DNA of 64,000 nt. Origin: Selaginella moellendorffii (taxonomy: Eukaryota > Streptophyta > Lycopodiopsida > Selaginellales > Selaginellaceae). The position numbers were made by a program, and so were the translations under genes. The DNA lies in NCBI RefSeq assembly GCF_000143415.4, contig NW_003314309.1, forward strand, positions 757,571 through 821,570. Direction: 5' to 3'. Position 1 is the first letter of the stretch. Each line of letters starts with the position of its first letter. Below the pieces are notes generated by a model. It was not told the DNA's origin and made no database searches. It saw only the letters and a list, made by a program, of their open reading frames with translations. Below are positions 42,201 through 53,057 of the stretch, piece after piece.

Positions 42201-43890
42201 ATTAACTCATCAATATATGCAATGAGTGGCAAGTGTATAGATTGAACAAGGTTATTTTTATAAGCTTTTTGCAATGACTTGGAAGAGCATATAAAGGCCT
42301 GAAATATATATATTGTGCAGATCATCACTAAAAAATATATATGTTTTAGTATAAATGTTCTAGCATGAATATTTTAACTGAAGGAATGCAAGAAGAGGTA
42401 TATAAACATATATTCAATAGTTTTTAAAATTGAGTTTATGTTGCAGTGCAACGGCACTACTCACCAACAAAGACATTGTAGAAATAATACACAAACTTTA
42501 TCACAACCCCACTCCACATAACTTTTCAAGGTTTTCATCTTGCATAGAGTGCAATAAGTGTGATTGCCAACTAGTGTTTGTTTCCAGCCATTGTTGAAAC
42601 TACAAGATACAACCTACAGAACATATATGCTATTAGAATTTTATACCTTACACCTTATGCCAATTGGCTAAAGAGGTGATCACTTGCTCTTTTTTATCTT
42701 ATTATCTTTAGTGCTTAACATATATCACATTTAGAATTTGATAAAAAAAAACTGATGTATCATGCAATCATGACAGAGTTGTCTTAAATATATTGTGTTA
42801 CTATTCTACTTAAAGAGTACTCAAGAGGCAATTAGTCCATTTACCAAAGCCTTGACAAAGCATAGACAAACTTGTTTGTTCTTGCTTGAAGCTATATAAT
42901 AATCCAAAAGTTATTGTATTCATAAAAAGCTTGTATATAAATTCATATTTACCACTGAAATCCATTCAAAACTATTTAGAATTATTTTCATGACCTACCA
43001 TTCTTTGCCACCTAAGTCCATTGAAAATTATATGTAAAATCACAACCTTATTTACCACTCAATGATTATCATTGTGTTTCATTATGTACTAAAGCTTGTA
43101 GTCCAACTAGCTTTATACCTCTTGTCAAATTTAATCACCATATTATATGTAGACACCTTGGGCAACTATAGCTCCATGCACACCATAAAAGAAAATTGGA
43201 AGTGCTCTAAAGTGACTTAGTGCTAAGAAGCAAGAGCTTGTGGTGAAATGGTGGAGCTTCTAGAGCTCCTTGGTTATTATTGTGTTAATTGAAAAAACTA
43301 TCCATTTGTACACAAAAATGAAGATTATTGCCATTGCAAGTCATAAGCTATAAGCCAATATGTGATTGTGAATTTGCCCAAAATCCTACTGTAGAAAATT
43401 ATTTAAAATTTTATCAAGAACTACAAGCTACTACATACTCTCCATCTATTCTGTAATATTGGACACATAACATGCTAAAGCCTTTACATAAAGTTGTGGC
43501 AATGGACTGCAATTCCATGAATAACACCTCATAAACATTACTTTGAATAGTTTGCTCTAGAGTGTCTTGGTAGTATGTGACCAGTTCAATCATCTCAAGA
43601 ATATCCTTGTATGTGCATAAAGTGTCACTTTCCTTTGGATACTTCAGGTTGTCCTACTGATGCTCAACATCACTCCTATTATGCAAGAAGTCCAACTATG
43701 TGGCACATAGAGCTACAGGTCCCTCTCAAAAATCATCCATTAGGCCTCAAGGATATCTTTCTTTGTGAGGCACTCATTGCAAATGAAATGTAGTATTATA
43801 ACTGTATAAGGGCAATTAACGTGGATGCTCGATGCAAATATATAAAACATGAGAATGCCAAGAAAGACTTATGATATAGTTTGATCAAAA
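39258..43890. other. AT-rich transposon debris without an intact gene
   Basis: The first ~220 bases are the DUF1223 promoter. From 39,480 on, the DNA is AT-rich and the only ORFs are short. A block containing CAATTTCACCATTAAAATTG, GGTGTCTCAAATTGATAATAT and CCCATTGCATTATGG near 41,120-41,310 recurs, diverged, near 41,325-41,560, indicating an old duplication. I cannot assign family names. Confidence 0.5.
41190..41560. repeat. Diverged direct repeat (two copies, about 240 bp apart)
   Basis: Shared phrases in the same order: TATAGAAGAATAA / TATAGAAAAATAA, GTTAACTTATATCTAACTAAG / ATTAACTCATATTTACCTAAG, GGTGTCTCAAATTGATAATAT and GCATTATGGTG. Copy one is about 41,195-41,310 and copy two about 41,438-41,555. 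Confidence 0.65.
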
Positions 43891-44030
43891 GCCATCATTG
43901 AGAAAACTAGGTCAAGATATGTCCAAGCTGGTCAACTAGACGAAGCGAAGAAAGTGTTCAATGCAATGCCTCGTCGAGACATGACTTCTTGTAATCTTCT
44001 TCTACCAACTATGGGGTCTCTATTCACCAA
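43891..44030 (+). pseudogene. PPR gene fragment
   Basis: In one frame the DNA reads SRYVQAGQLDEAKKVFNAMP then RRDMTSCNLLL, a textbook start of a PLS-type PPR tract. It decays within about 45 codons into stops and frame changes, with a further weak trace (KETQEAS) near 44,050. No start codon or downstream repeats remain. It probably derives from one of the many PPR genes, left behind by a transposon or a deletion. Confidence 0.7.
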
Positions 44031-44529
44031 TTGTTACCACTACTTGTTGAAAGAAACTCAAGAAGCCTCTTAGAGCCTACTTCCATGCTGCTTGGAGGGC
44101 TTGTATTATGGCCTTTAAGCATGGAGTGTAGATTGCTACCAAGCATCATTGGTTATATAAATGTAAGTTGTGGGAATAAGTTTTCCACCCCTTGGAAACA
44201 AGAGGAAAAGCTTATGAATTTTCCTCCATTATACTATTTATAAAAGGTGTTCATTCATTCATATGAACCACCTTGCACATATGTATTCACTCTATCTATG
44301 TTGCAAATTTCCATTAGTCTAAGTATCAGATGCCCTAGTATATTTCACCAAGCCCTTAGTAAGAATATGCTCAAAAATCAAATTGTAGGACATGTAATTT
44401 TCACCCTTTACCCTACGATGGTAACCAAGGAGTGGAACTTTAACCCTTGGATATGTGGGTCAAGAGTAGCAGAGTGGAACCCAAGTTCAAGGCCTTTAGC
44501 GATTAAACAAAGAGATGGAGCTAAACTCC

Positions 44530-44725
44530 CAATTATGTAACTAAGGAGTATAAAAAACTAGAGCATAGAACAACTCCCGAGTATATAGCCTAATGAGTGA
44601 AGGGACAAGAGCACGAAGTGACTCTCAAGCGTATAACCCAAAGAGTGAAAGGATAGAAGTACAGAGTGACTCCCAAGTGTACAATCCAAGGAGTGAAGGG
44701 GTAAGAGTACAAAAAAACATTAAAG
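44530..44725 (+). repeat. Tandem repeat, ~49-bp unit, 3-4 copies
   Basis: Each unit has the pattern GTGACTC(C/T)CAAG(T/C)GTA.AA.CCAA.GAGTGAA.GG.(T/A)A.AGTAC. The units near 44,565, 44,614 and 44,663 are clearest, and a weaker one precedes them. Divergence between units is about 15-25%, so it is old. Confidence 0.75.
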
Positions 44726-44879
44726 TAGTCCTAAAGCTTCTAGCATCCTAGTACTAGGACCAATATGTAAAATGGAACTAAATAAAGTTTTGTGTTATTT
44801 CATGGCCTAATGCGAGGATATGGATCCTCCAGCTAGTATGGTATGAAGCTTATGCTTAACTAGAATACACTTTAAATTG

Positions 44880-45330
44880 GTTGATTATGCCTAACTTACT
44901 TACTATCCCTAATATACATTTAGAATCCCCTATAGCCAGCGCCCCCCCCCCTTCTAGAGGAACTCATGCTTTAGGCTTTCACCACAATCCCAGAAGTTAG
45001 TTTTTGGGATAATCATGAAAACTTATTAAATAAAGAATGATGCTAAATTACATATTTAGATGTGAGAACAACATCATTGTATTCAGGACAATCTCTACAT
45101 TTCATAGATATGCTAAACTAACAAATCTAAACACTTTCCATAAATAGCCAAATGAAACTAACACATTAGGGAATGATAGCGAGAGTGTCTTAGTGGACAC
45201 AGTAAGCTATCCCTTAGCAAATATTAAGGATTAAATTTAATATCATAGGGGTTTTTGTCAAACTAATGCAAGATAGAGCAAAAGAAAACTAAAAGCCAGA
45301 CTGAGTATGCTCAATAAGAAACACATAGGA
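44880..45330 (-). mobile_element. Retroelement 3' end (polypurine tract and LTR start), family also at 61.5 and 62.5 kb
   Basis: On the minus strand GGTGAAAGCCTAAAGCATG leads into a purine tract with ten G (44,943-44,952). After about 25 bases an LTR-like start follows, TGTATATTAGGGATAGT. The same order is found on the + strand at 61,540-61,590 and 62,525-62,610. Upstream in the element (45,160-45,300) a stretch matches 60,710-60,830 on the other strand (CTTGCATTAGTT, AAGACACTCTC, TATCATT). Confidence 0.6.
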
Positions 45331-46816
45331 GTTTTTACTTTAGATAAATGGTTATATATAAGTGGTTAAATATAGATGCTAAACTCAATTTACTAACACT
45401 TAAATAAGGGGGATTGAAAAAGGAACCAACAATATCGATCTTTTGCCGTTGTGACAGTAAAAAAAGAATGTCTAAAAGAATGAACTAGCCAATAAGTTAT
45501 TTTCCATACCCATAGTCATATTTGCCACACAAATGGCCATTCCATGGATCATTCCTGAGTTCATATTATATCTATCACAATATTCTTCATATAGATATAA
45601 TTGTTGTCCATTAAAAAAATTTGGGTCTAGGATTTGGTTTTGGCAAGGATGGGGCAAAAGTATCCTCTTTATACTATGTGGAGAGGAAAGAGAATTAGAA
45701 TTTTTCACTATTAGAATAATATTATACCTATCTTCACACTTCATCTAGAACTGCCAAATGGAGGGGCCTCTACTCTAAGTATGAAGCACAATTATGGCTT
45801 TAGAAATGGTGCTACAACAATCACACACCACTCTAAAGACCTCTTTTGGATTGCCCTTTTCCACCACTTTGACTAGCAATGCACTTAAAAGTATTCTAGT
45901 TAATAAGGAGTATGATGATTACTTCACAATGGAGGAAGATCTAGATGTCTAAGGGCAAAAGTATCCTTTCTGTTGCATTTTGTTGAATATGTAATTGACT
46001 TACTTAATGTCCTCAATTGGTGGAGGAAGTGTTATGACTTGCAAAACAACCGGTGAGATTTGCCTAAATTAGCAAAGGAACTACAATCACTTGTAACACA
46101 ATAGAAGGCTAAAGACGTGCAACAACCTAGGTGTTGGAATTGGAGGTGGTGTATTTAGGAATGCCTAAACCATCATCGGGTTTGGCTTATATATATTCAA
46201 TATAATGTAATTATCTGTCCGCATGAAGGTTGCAATTATGGCAGTAGAATACAATAAGACAGAAACAAAAACACTATAAGTTTTATTTGTATTATTGCAC
46301 TTACCAACATCAAATTATGTCCAAGTGACTTGATGTAATTGGTACTAGAAGCACATATGTGCCACAAACTCAAATGCAACATGTTGTCCCTTGCTGATGT
46401 GATTGCCATTTGAATTCATAACTAGAAAAAAATACTATAAGAATTAATATTTAAGAAAGAATTTTTTTTTTTATGGATAACTTTACTTATAATTGGTTCT
46501 TACTTTAAAGCTTTCTACATGCTTGCCTCTTATAGATACTTAGATTCCTTTGTTGGGTTGTGCTAAAATGCTCTTTCTTATTACATTTTCACAGCAAAAC
46601 ACACTCATAATAATTTGTAGCTAATTAAAAAGTATCATAGCTCTAGCAATATTAAAATACTAAATTATCTCTCAACATAAAAATGATTAATGAATTTCAT
46701 AGATGGGATAAAAGAACTTATAAGAGAATATAATATTGAAACAATATCTTTAAATGTCACTTTACAATTTTATGCTTTATTTATATACAACCTAAATTAT
46801 TAGTTTTAACATATTT
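45331..46816. other. AT-rich stretch, probably retroelement interior, no gene identified
   Basis: The only sizeable ORF (45,472-45,744, minus, 90 codons) resembles nothing I know. Position suggests it is decayed interior of the element ending at 44.9 kb. Confidence 0.45.
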
Positions 46817-46994
46817 TATGAGTGCATGGAATATGGAAATGGAATACAAAAATGTGCATATTAATTAGCCTAAAAACCTTAGCTTATATACAAAAGCAAA
46901 TGGTCCAAATTGAAACCAATCCAATGGCTACCAAAATCCCACTATACTAATATTAATATACGGCATCAAAGATATACACCTGAACCTCACATCA
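46817..46994 (-). repeat. 3' LTR of the gypsy element
   Basis: It starts TGATGTGAGGTTCAGG right after the polypurine tract and ends near CCATGCACTCA. Roughly 80% similar to the 5' LTR, so the insertion is old. Confidence 0.8.
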
Positions 46995-48337
46995 TCCCCC
47001 CTTGGAACGATGGAAGATTATCAGAGTCCTCTTGTGGATAGGCCAGGATCTGAAGGAATATCAAGAGGAGGCATAAGTGGATCTGTAAGTGGCATTAGTT
47101 GTTTCTGATCCTTTTGTATGAAGTGTTTTAGTTGTTGCGCACAATTTTTAGAGGATTGGCCTAATGAATATCATGCTAAACCTTATAAACTTATTGTCTA
47201 ACTTACCACAACACCTAATATAGTCTTTTCCACTCAGCAAGGAACCTCTTAGATAAACCACATACGATAAAATTGGGAAAATAAACTAAAACTAAATTAT
47301 CCATTTTGTACTTTGCACGTGGACGATGATGGGAGTTGTAGCACTGTTATTGTCCCACTTATATGCAGCCTATATGTTTGGTAAACTCTGCTTAGACAAG
47401 TGAAAAAATGCTCATCAAATACTAATCTCACAACTTAGTTTTAGCACCTCATGACAATTGTGAAGGTAAACCCAATTCTGTTAGTAATGTTGGATCATGA
47501 CCATATAGGAGTGTTTATGGTGAAACACCAATAAAACTTGCACCCTTATGACATATACATACTGTAGAGACAGTAAATAACCATCATAATTCGAATACTG
47601 AAAGTTCATATACTTTGCGATCATCTCTTTAAAGGTTTGAACAAGCTATTCCACCAAACTGTCTGATTATAGATGATAAACATTTATGAAAGTGTGGCAT
47701 ATCCTTAATTGAGATGTTAGAATGTGAAATGCTTTAACCATAAATATGGGACTATTATCCAAGAGAACCCACTTTGGACAGGAATGTTGGAACACCACTC
47801 AATTGATGAGGAAGTATCCAAAAATAGTTGTAGACATGCTAGTAAGAGCACTGAATTCCACCCAACAAGTAAAGTAATCAAAAGCAATATGACATACTCA
47901 TTGTTAGTAGTCGATTATGGAAAATGCCCCATTAAATCAATTGCCACTAACTCAAATAGATGGGAAACTACAGTTAACTCCAACCATCCTTCTTTAGCAC
48001 GACAGGGAGTATTACGAGCTTGGCACCAAATGCAACTATGCACATACTAGATAACATCACATCGCATTTCTGGCTAATATTGTAGCGCATGTGATCATGG
48101 GATGAGATTTGGATATACTGTCACCGTGGATCCTTGGAACCTTGGGGGATAAATGGGGATAAAATAGCCACTAAGGGCTCTCTCATCAAGCAATTGCCCC
48201 TTTTCCAGTTGGCTTAAGGGGAGAGAGATAAGGTGCGGTACAGTTGGTATCAGAGCAAATGGCATGGGTTCGATTCCCATTGATTAGTGGCTACTTAAAG
48301 TATAATATACCCTTGAGCAAGGTATATTCCTACCCCT

Positions 48338-48535
48338 AAATTTGAAATTATATGTATTGGGCATCCATACGTACATCCTTCCTCTTGTGTGGAGTATCCA
48401 CAGACGAAAGTATCCACTGTGAGACTGCGGTATGGTAAATTTGAAATTATATGTATTGGGCATCCATACGTACATCCTTCCTCTTGTGTGGAGTATCCAC
48501 AGACGAAAGTATTCACTGTGGGACTGCGGTATGGG
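48338..48535. repeat. Internal tandem repeat R1 of the TRIM-like element (~98 bp x 2)
   Basis: AAATTTGAAATTATATGTATTGG, then GGCATCCATACGTACATCC, TGTGTGGAGTATCCACAGACG and ACTGTG.GACTGCGGTATGG occur twice, nearly identical. Confidence 0.9.
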
Positions 48536-48598
48536 TGGATGACTAGTTGCCTCACATGGAATAGCTAGTCTACACAATGGAAGGATTGGTAGATTAAG

Positions 48599-49170
48599 TG
48601 CGGAAATGGAAGTGCTGGTTCCCTTTGGCTCAGTAGGGGTTGTTAGTCAATAGTCAATGAGGACATTGACATCTCTGAAGGGGGGGTGAGTGCTGTGGGA
48701 CTGCGGTACGGGTGGATGACTAGTTGCCTCACATGGAAAATGGAAGTGCTGACATGGAAAATGGAGGTGCTAGTCTACACAATGGAAGGATTGGTAGATT
48801 AAGTGCGGAAATGGAAGTGCTGGTTCCCTTTGGCTCAGTAGGGGTTGTTAGTCAATAGTCAATGAGGACATTGACATCTCTGAAGGGGGGGTGAGTGCTG
48901 TGGGACTGCGGTACGGGTGGATGACTAGTTGCCTCACATGGAAAATGGAAGTGCTGACATGGAAAATGGAGGTGCTGGTTCCCCTTGGCATTGACATCTC
49001 TGAAAGGGGGGTGAGTGCTGTGGGACTGCGGTACGGGTGGATGACTAGTTGCCTCACATGGAAAATGGAGGTGCTGACATGGAAAATGGAGGTGCTGGTT
49101 CCCCTTGGCTCAGTAGGGGTTGTTAGTCAATAGTCAATGAGGACATTGACATCTCTAAAGGGGGGGCGAG
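48599..49170. repeat. Internal tandem repeat R2 of the TRIM-like element (~210 bp, 2 full copies plus partial)
   Basis: The unit contains GTGCGGAAATGGAAGTGCTGG, GTTAGTCAATAGTCAATGAGG, AAGGGGGGGTGAGTGCTG and GACTGCGGTACGGGTGGATG, and itself holds short repeats of ACATGGAAAATGGAGGTGCT. Copies start near 48,599 and 48,809; shortened versions continue to 49,170. Confidence 0.88.
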
Positions 49171-52100
49171 TGGAACCTTGGGCCACTAAAATAGCCACTA
49201 AGGGAAATCCCCTTTTCCAGTTGGATTAAGGGGAGAGAGATAAGGTGCGCTACAAATATAAAGTTTTGCATAGCTTCTCGTCACACAACAATGTCATATG
49301 CCCGCCTAAAACATGAGTATGAAGAAAGCATGAAATAAAGATCGAAGACACCACCAACCATAAATGATCATTAGGATCCGTCTTCACAAAATAAAGAAGA
49401 TTGTTCTTAAGATGAATATTGAGAATGTAAATGCTGAAATGGCAAGTCATTAGCAAGTGATGTAAGATTCTCATACCTATTGCAAAGACTTCAAATCCAC
49501 AACTCAATCTTTTGAGTTTTATGAACCTCATCAAGAGAAGGTAAATCTTGTTTTGCACTTTGTGAACACTAAACATCAAGTATAACAACTGCTAATGGCA
49601 CAAAATCTTTGTCTAAAAAATCCATAAATACTAAAATAATAGGTTTGTAAGAAATATGAAAAGAGAGGGAAGAAGGAAGAGGAGCTCAAAAAAGGGCATC
49701 AGCATTAGCTATAAAACTCCCTGGGTGATGAACAATATCAAAATCATATAATGGAAGTTTCAAAGCCCACTAAGCAGTACGACTAACTAAGTTCTTCCAT
49801 TTTAACAATGAAGTAACTACAACATAATTACCTTCTAGTAATGTTTAAGAACTATGTAGATATGCATGAAGTTTTTTGAAACTCCAAATTACTACTAAAC
49901 ACTCCTTCTCTATCGTGGAATAGTTCACCTCCGTTAGTTGTAATGTACAGTTAATATATACAATAGGATGGTGCTAATTAGGCACACTTGGGCTCTTTGG
50001 CATGAACACTTCTCTAAGATCGATATCAAAAGCATCCACGTTCAAAATGAAAGGTCGAGTGTAATCAGGATATGACAAAACTAGAGGAGTCATCAATAGC
50101 ACTTTGAGATCTGTAAACGCCCATTCACAATCCATATATTAGATAAAAAACAATATTAACAACTTTAGTAACACTTGCAATGGTGTAATGTGATAAAAAA
50201 TCTGATCAACAAATTGACCAAGATATTACACCTTGCCTAGAAAGTGTTGCATATTATTCACACACTTTGAAGAAGGGAACTTTAGAACAGCTACAAGTTT
50301 GTCATGATCAACCTGCAAACCCTCACAAGAAATATAAAATTAAGATAAGTCATGTTCTTGGACCCAAATACACACTTTGATACTTTAAACCAACTTTTTA
50401 TAGCCAATTCAACACTTTTCAAACATCATGGATATGTTCCTCCCATGTCCCCTTTAAGTGGATTAAGACATTATTAATGAAGCCAACAGTCACTTCCGGC
50501 ATGTTGTAAATAACCTCGTCCATCATCCACTAGAAAGTTGCTAAAACAGTATTCAAACCAAATGATATCATCAAGAACTTGTACAAACCAAATGATGTAC
50601 GAAAAGTAGTCTTTGGAATATCTTCTTTGGCTATTGGAACTTGTCAATACCTAAAAGTTAGATCTAACTTGGTGCACTAATGACTTTTTTTAAGAGATCA
50701 GTAGTGTGAGGAAGAGGATACATATTGAGGATTGTCACTTCATTTAATAAACGATAGTTAATGCAGAAATAAATACTCCCATCAAACTTTGTCATAAGAT
50801 GAGGTTTACACATCTAAGGACTCCGCAATTTTCAAATAACACCTTTTTCTAACATTTCTTTAATGTTTGTATGTAAAATCTTCATCTCTTTTGATGATTG
50901 ATGACAAATAAGAACCCTGATTAGACAAGTATCCCCAGTTGGAATAGGATGACATATTGCAATCTTAGCCCTAGATGACAGGTTAAATTTAAAGAGATCA
51001 ACATACTCTTTCATGAGTCGATCAACTACTGCAACACAAAAACCATCAAAGGGATTAGAAGAGGGAATAGAGAAATAAGATGTACATATAGAAAGAAGTA
51101 ATGGGGAGATAAAAGTGATGGAAGTAGATGTAGAAGTAGAGGGACAAAGAGGAATAAAAGTGAGAGGAATGGAAGAAATATAAAAAGTATGAGACAATGA
51201 AAAGAGGCTTTAAAGTCACATTTAACATGATTGTGTCGCAACTAATACATACTAAGGATGAGGTCAAAAGTTTAACTTGACACCATTTGCAATGACTACA
51301 GCTCAAGCTCAAGATTGCCCACACGCACAATTAGGTCTACTTCATTTTGTGCACATGCGTGTGTATGGTTGTTGCCATACATAATGAAAACTAGCTTTGC
51401 GGCATAATGTAAATGTAGACGGCAACGTGTGGCAACAAGCCAAGCAATAAAAGATAAACTCGAGCCTGTATTAACCAATATAGAGAGAATAATAGGAGAC
51501 CTCTTGTTTTAATAATGAGCTTGGAAAATAAACATTAGATGAATTGATGCCAAGTGAACACTTGATAATACTTTTGAAAGAAAGATGAAAGTGTCACTGA
51601 CTTATTTGCACAAAAACCCTCCACTACTCACCTAATTCCCAAAAACATCTTGGTGCCCAAACTTTATACTGCAGCAACACCAATAGAATGTTGTTGATGC
51701 CAAAGTCTCCATCTAGGAAATGAAGGTCACTAATCCGGAAAAAGTTGACAACACCAATAAATGTAACCAACTTCATTACACGCTTAGCAGTAGACATCAT
51801 GGCCACGACTACATCCTTGACCTTGTCCTTGAACTCGGAATATCAACCTTTATTGGAATAAGACCATCTCCCACAAGAAGTGGAGCTGAAAGTGCAAAAT
51901 GGAAAAGGTGACATCTAAGTTTATGCATAAGTTCTACAAAATTTTGATGAAGTGCTAGCCACAACATTCTTAGCTTGATCCGCTCTGATATATTTGGCTT
52001 CATATGAAGAAAGAGGCTTTGGAAACAAATGCCAAATTGCATCACTAATTCAAATGGCCCTTAACGAAGACAATGTAATTGTTGGAAGGCATCATCACAA

Positions 52101-52722
52101 TTGTTAGCATGTCCAAATGTGTGTTTAAAGACATTTGGAGAATACTCCAATCGTCACAAGTGGCTACGCTCAAACTATTATACCACTACAGTGCCGTCCT
52201 TTTGAAACACATAGGAAACTCATGTAAACATAGAGCATCATCCTAAGAATGATATGTGACAATCACTATGAAGTGATTTAACCAATGATATGCATCATCC
52301 TCAAAATTCCCACGAAAGAATCCAGCCGAATGCAAGGATTGACACTAAGAGCAATAGAAGTTGTACCATGTGATGTGAATGCTGCCATTAATTGAGTTTG
52401 GTTGTTCAACAATAATCGCATAGCATTAAGTAATTACACCAACTGCTATTCTAAAGTCAAAGGAGGAAGAGATTGCTGCTCTACCATAAAGATGAATGAA
52501 AAAGAAAAAGCAAAAAACAAAAAAAAATGAAAAAAAAATTAGAAAGAAAGGGAGATCTAAACAATGCAAAAGTTAAATTCAAACCAAAATCTTGAAAAGA
52601 AAGAACAAAAGAAATGAAATGAAAAATGTTAAATCTAAATGATGCAAAAGTTAGATCTAAATCAAAATTTCAAATCCAAGCACTTATCAAGGACAATTAA
52701 AGATGCCCCCCACCTTTACCAA

Positions 52723-52900
52723 TGTGAGTGCATAAAATATGGCAAAAGAATACAAAAAATATACATATCAATTAGCCCAAAAACCCCAGCTTATATACAA
52801 AAGTGAGTAATTCGAATTGAAATCAATCCAATAGCTACTAAAATCCCACTACATTAATATTAATATACAGTATCATAACAGTACACTTTGGACCTCAGAT
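52723..52900 (-). repeat. 5' LTR of the gypsy element
   Basis: About 178 bp. It shares with the other LTR GTATATTAATATTA, AGTGGGATTTT, TTTGTATATAAGCT and TGCACTCA. TTTGTATATAAGCT looks like the LTR TATA box. After the LTR comes TTGGTAAAGGTGGGG, a weak primer-binding-site candidate. Confidence 0.8.
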
Positions 52901-53057
52901 AACCAACAATTTTTAAAATTTAAAAGTAGATTGAAGTTTATATCTGAAAGCATAATTTTTCATTGCCCCATCGTTGTGTTTTAAGCTTCAGTTTCATTGG
53001 ATCAAATTCTCCTTTTTTTTTCTCTATCTTGAAGAAGCATTTCTTGTTCCTATACAA

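Larger units (their letters stand above)
48081..49254 (+). mobile_element. TRIM-like miniature LTR element inserted in the gypsy integrase
   Basis: 1,174 bp flanked by AATAT on both sides (48,076-48,080 and 49,255-49,259), a perfect 5-bp target duplication. The 5' LTR is 48,081-48,242 (TGTAGCGCATGTGATCATGG ... GCGGTACA). Next is the canonical initiator-Met-tRNA primer-binding site TGGTATCAGAGC at 48,245-48,256. Several G7 purine tracts occur, the last at about 49,160. The 3' LTR is shortened (49,172-49,254, lacking its first ~55 bases). The interior has no protein-coding capacity and consists of two kinds of tandem repeats. Orientation is opposite to the host element. Confidence 0.85.
47450..52430 (-). 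pseudogene. gag-pol remnant of the gypsy element
   Basis: Traces on the minus strand, each in broken frames: a gag-like stretch (52,430-51,900; ISERIKLRMLWLALHQNFVE); a protease-like VNTGSSLSFIAWLVA (51,478 downward) where the catalytic Asp has become Asn; reverse transcriptase from IKEMLEKGVI (50,840), whose catalytic box reads FINNVLIHLKGTWEEH (near 50,480), so both catalytic Asp are Asn; an RNase H start near 50,060-49,900 (DYTRPFILNVDA, EVNYSTIEKEC); an integrase zinc-finger remnant (HTHVLGGHMTLL near 49,300); and, beyond the nested insert, the integrase core (ELVAIDLMGHFP near 47,960). It is non-functional. Confidence 0.8.
46817..52900 (-). mobile_element. Decayed Ty3/gypsy LTR retrotransposon, carrying a nested TRIM insertion
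   Basis: The element runs on the minus strand between two ~178-bp LTRs (52,723-52,900 as 5' LTR, 46,817-46,994 as 3' LTR) with a polypurine tract (CCAAGGGGGGA) at 46,995-47,005. Degenerate domains appear in Ty3 order gag, protease, reverse transcriptase, RNase H, integrase (separate entry). The order RT before integrase marks Ty3/gypsy rather than copia. Stops and frameshifts are frequent, so it is inactive. Without the 1.17-kb nested insert the element is about 4.9 kb, close to a full-length compact gypsy. Confidence 0.85.

Noticed and set aside
44530-44725. Regular repeats considered as a CRISPR-like array
   Set aside because: The units diverge along their whole length with no conserved-repeat/unique-spacer pattern; this is a nuclear plant tandem repeat.
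48262-48290. GGGTTCGATTCCC, resembling a tRNA T-arm
   Set aside because: It follows the primer-binding site of the TRIM-like element and no acceptor, D or anticodon arms can be drawn around it; not a tRNA gene.
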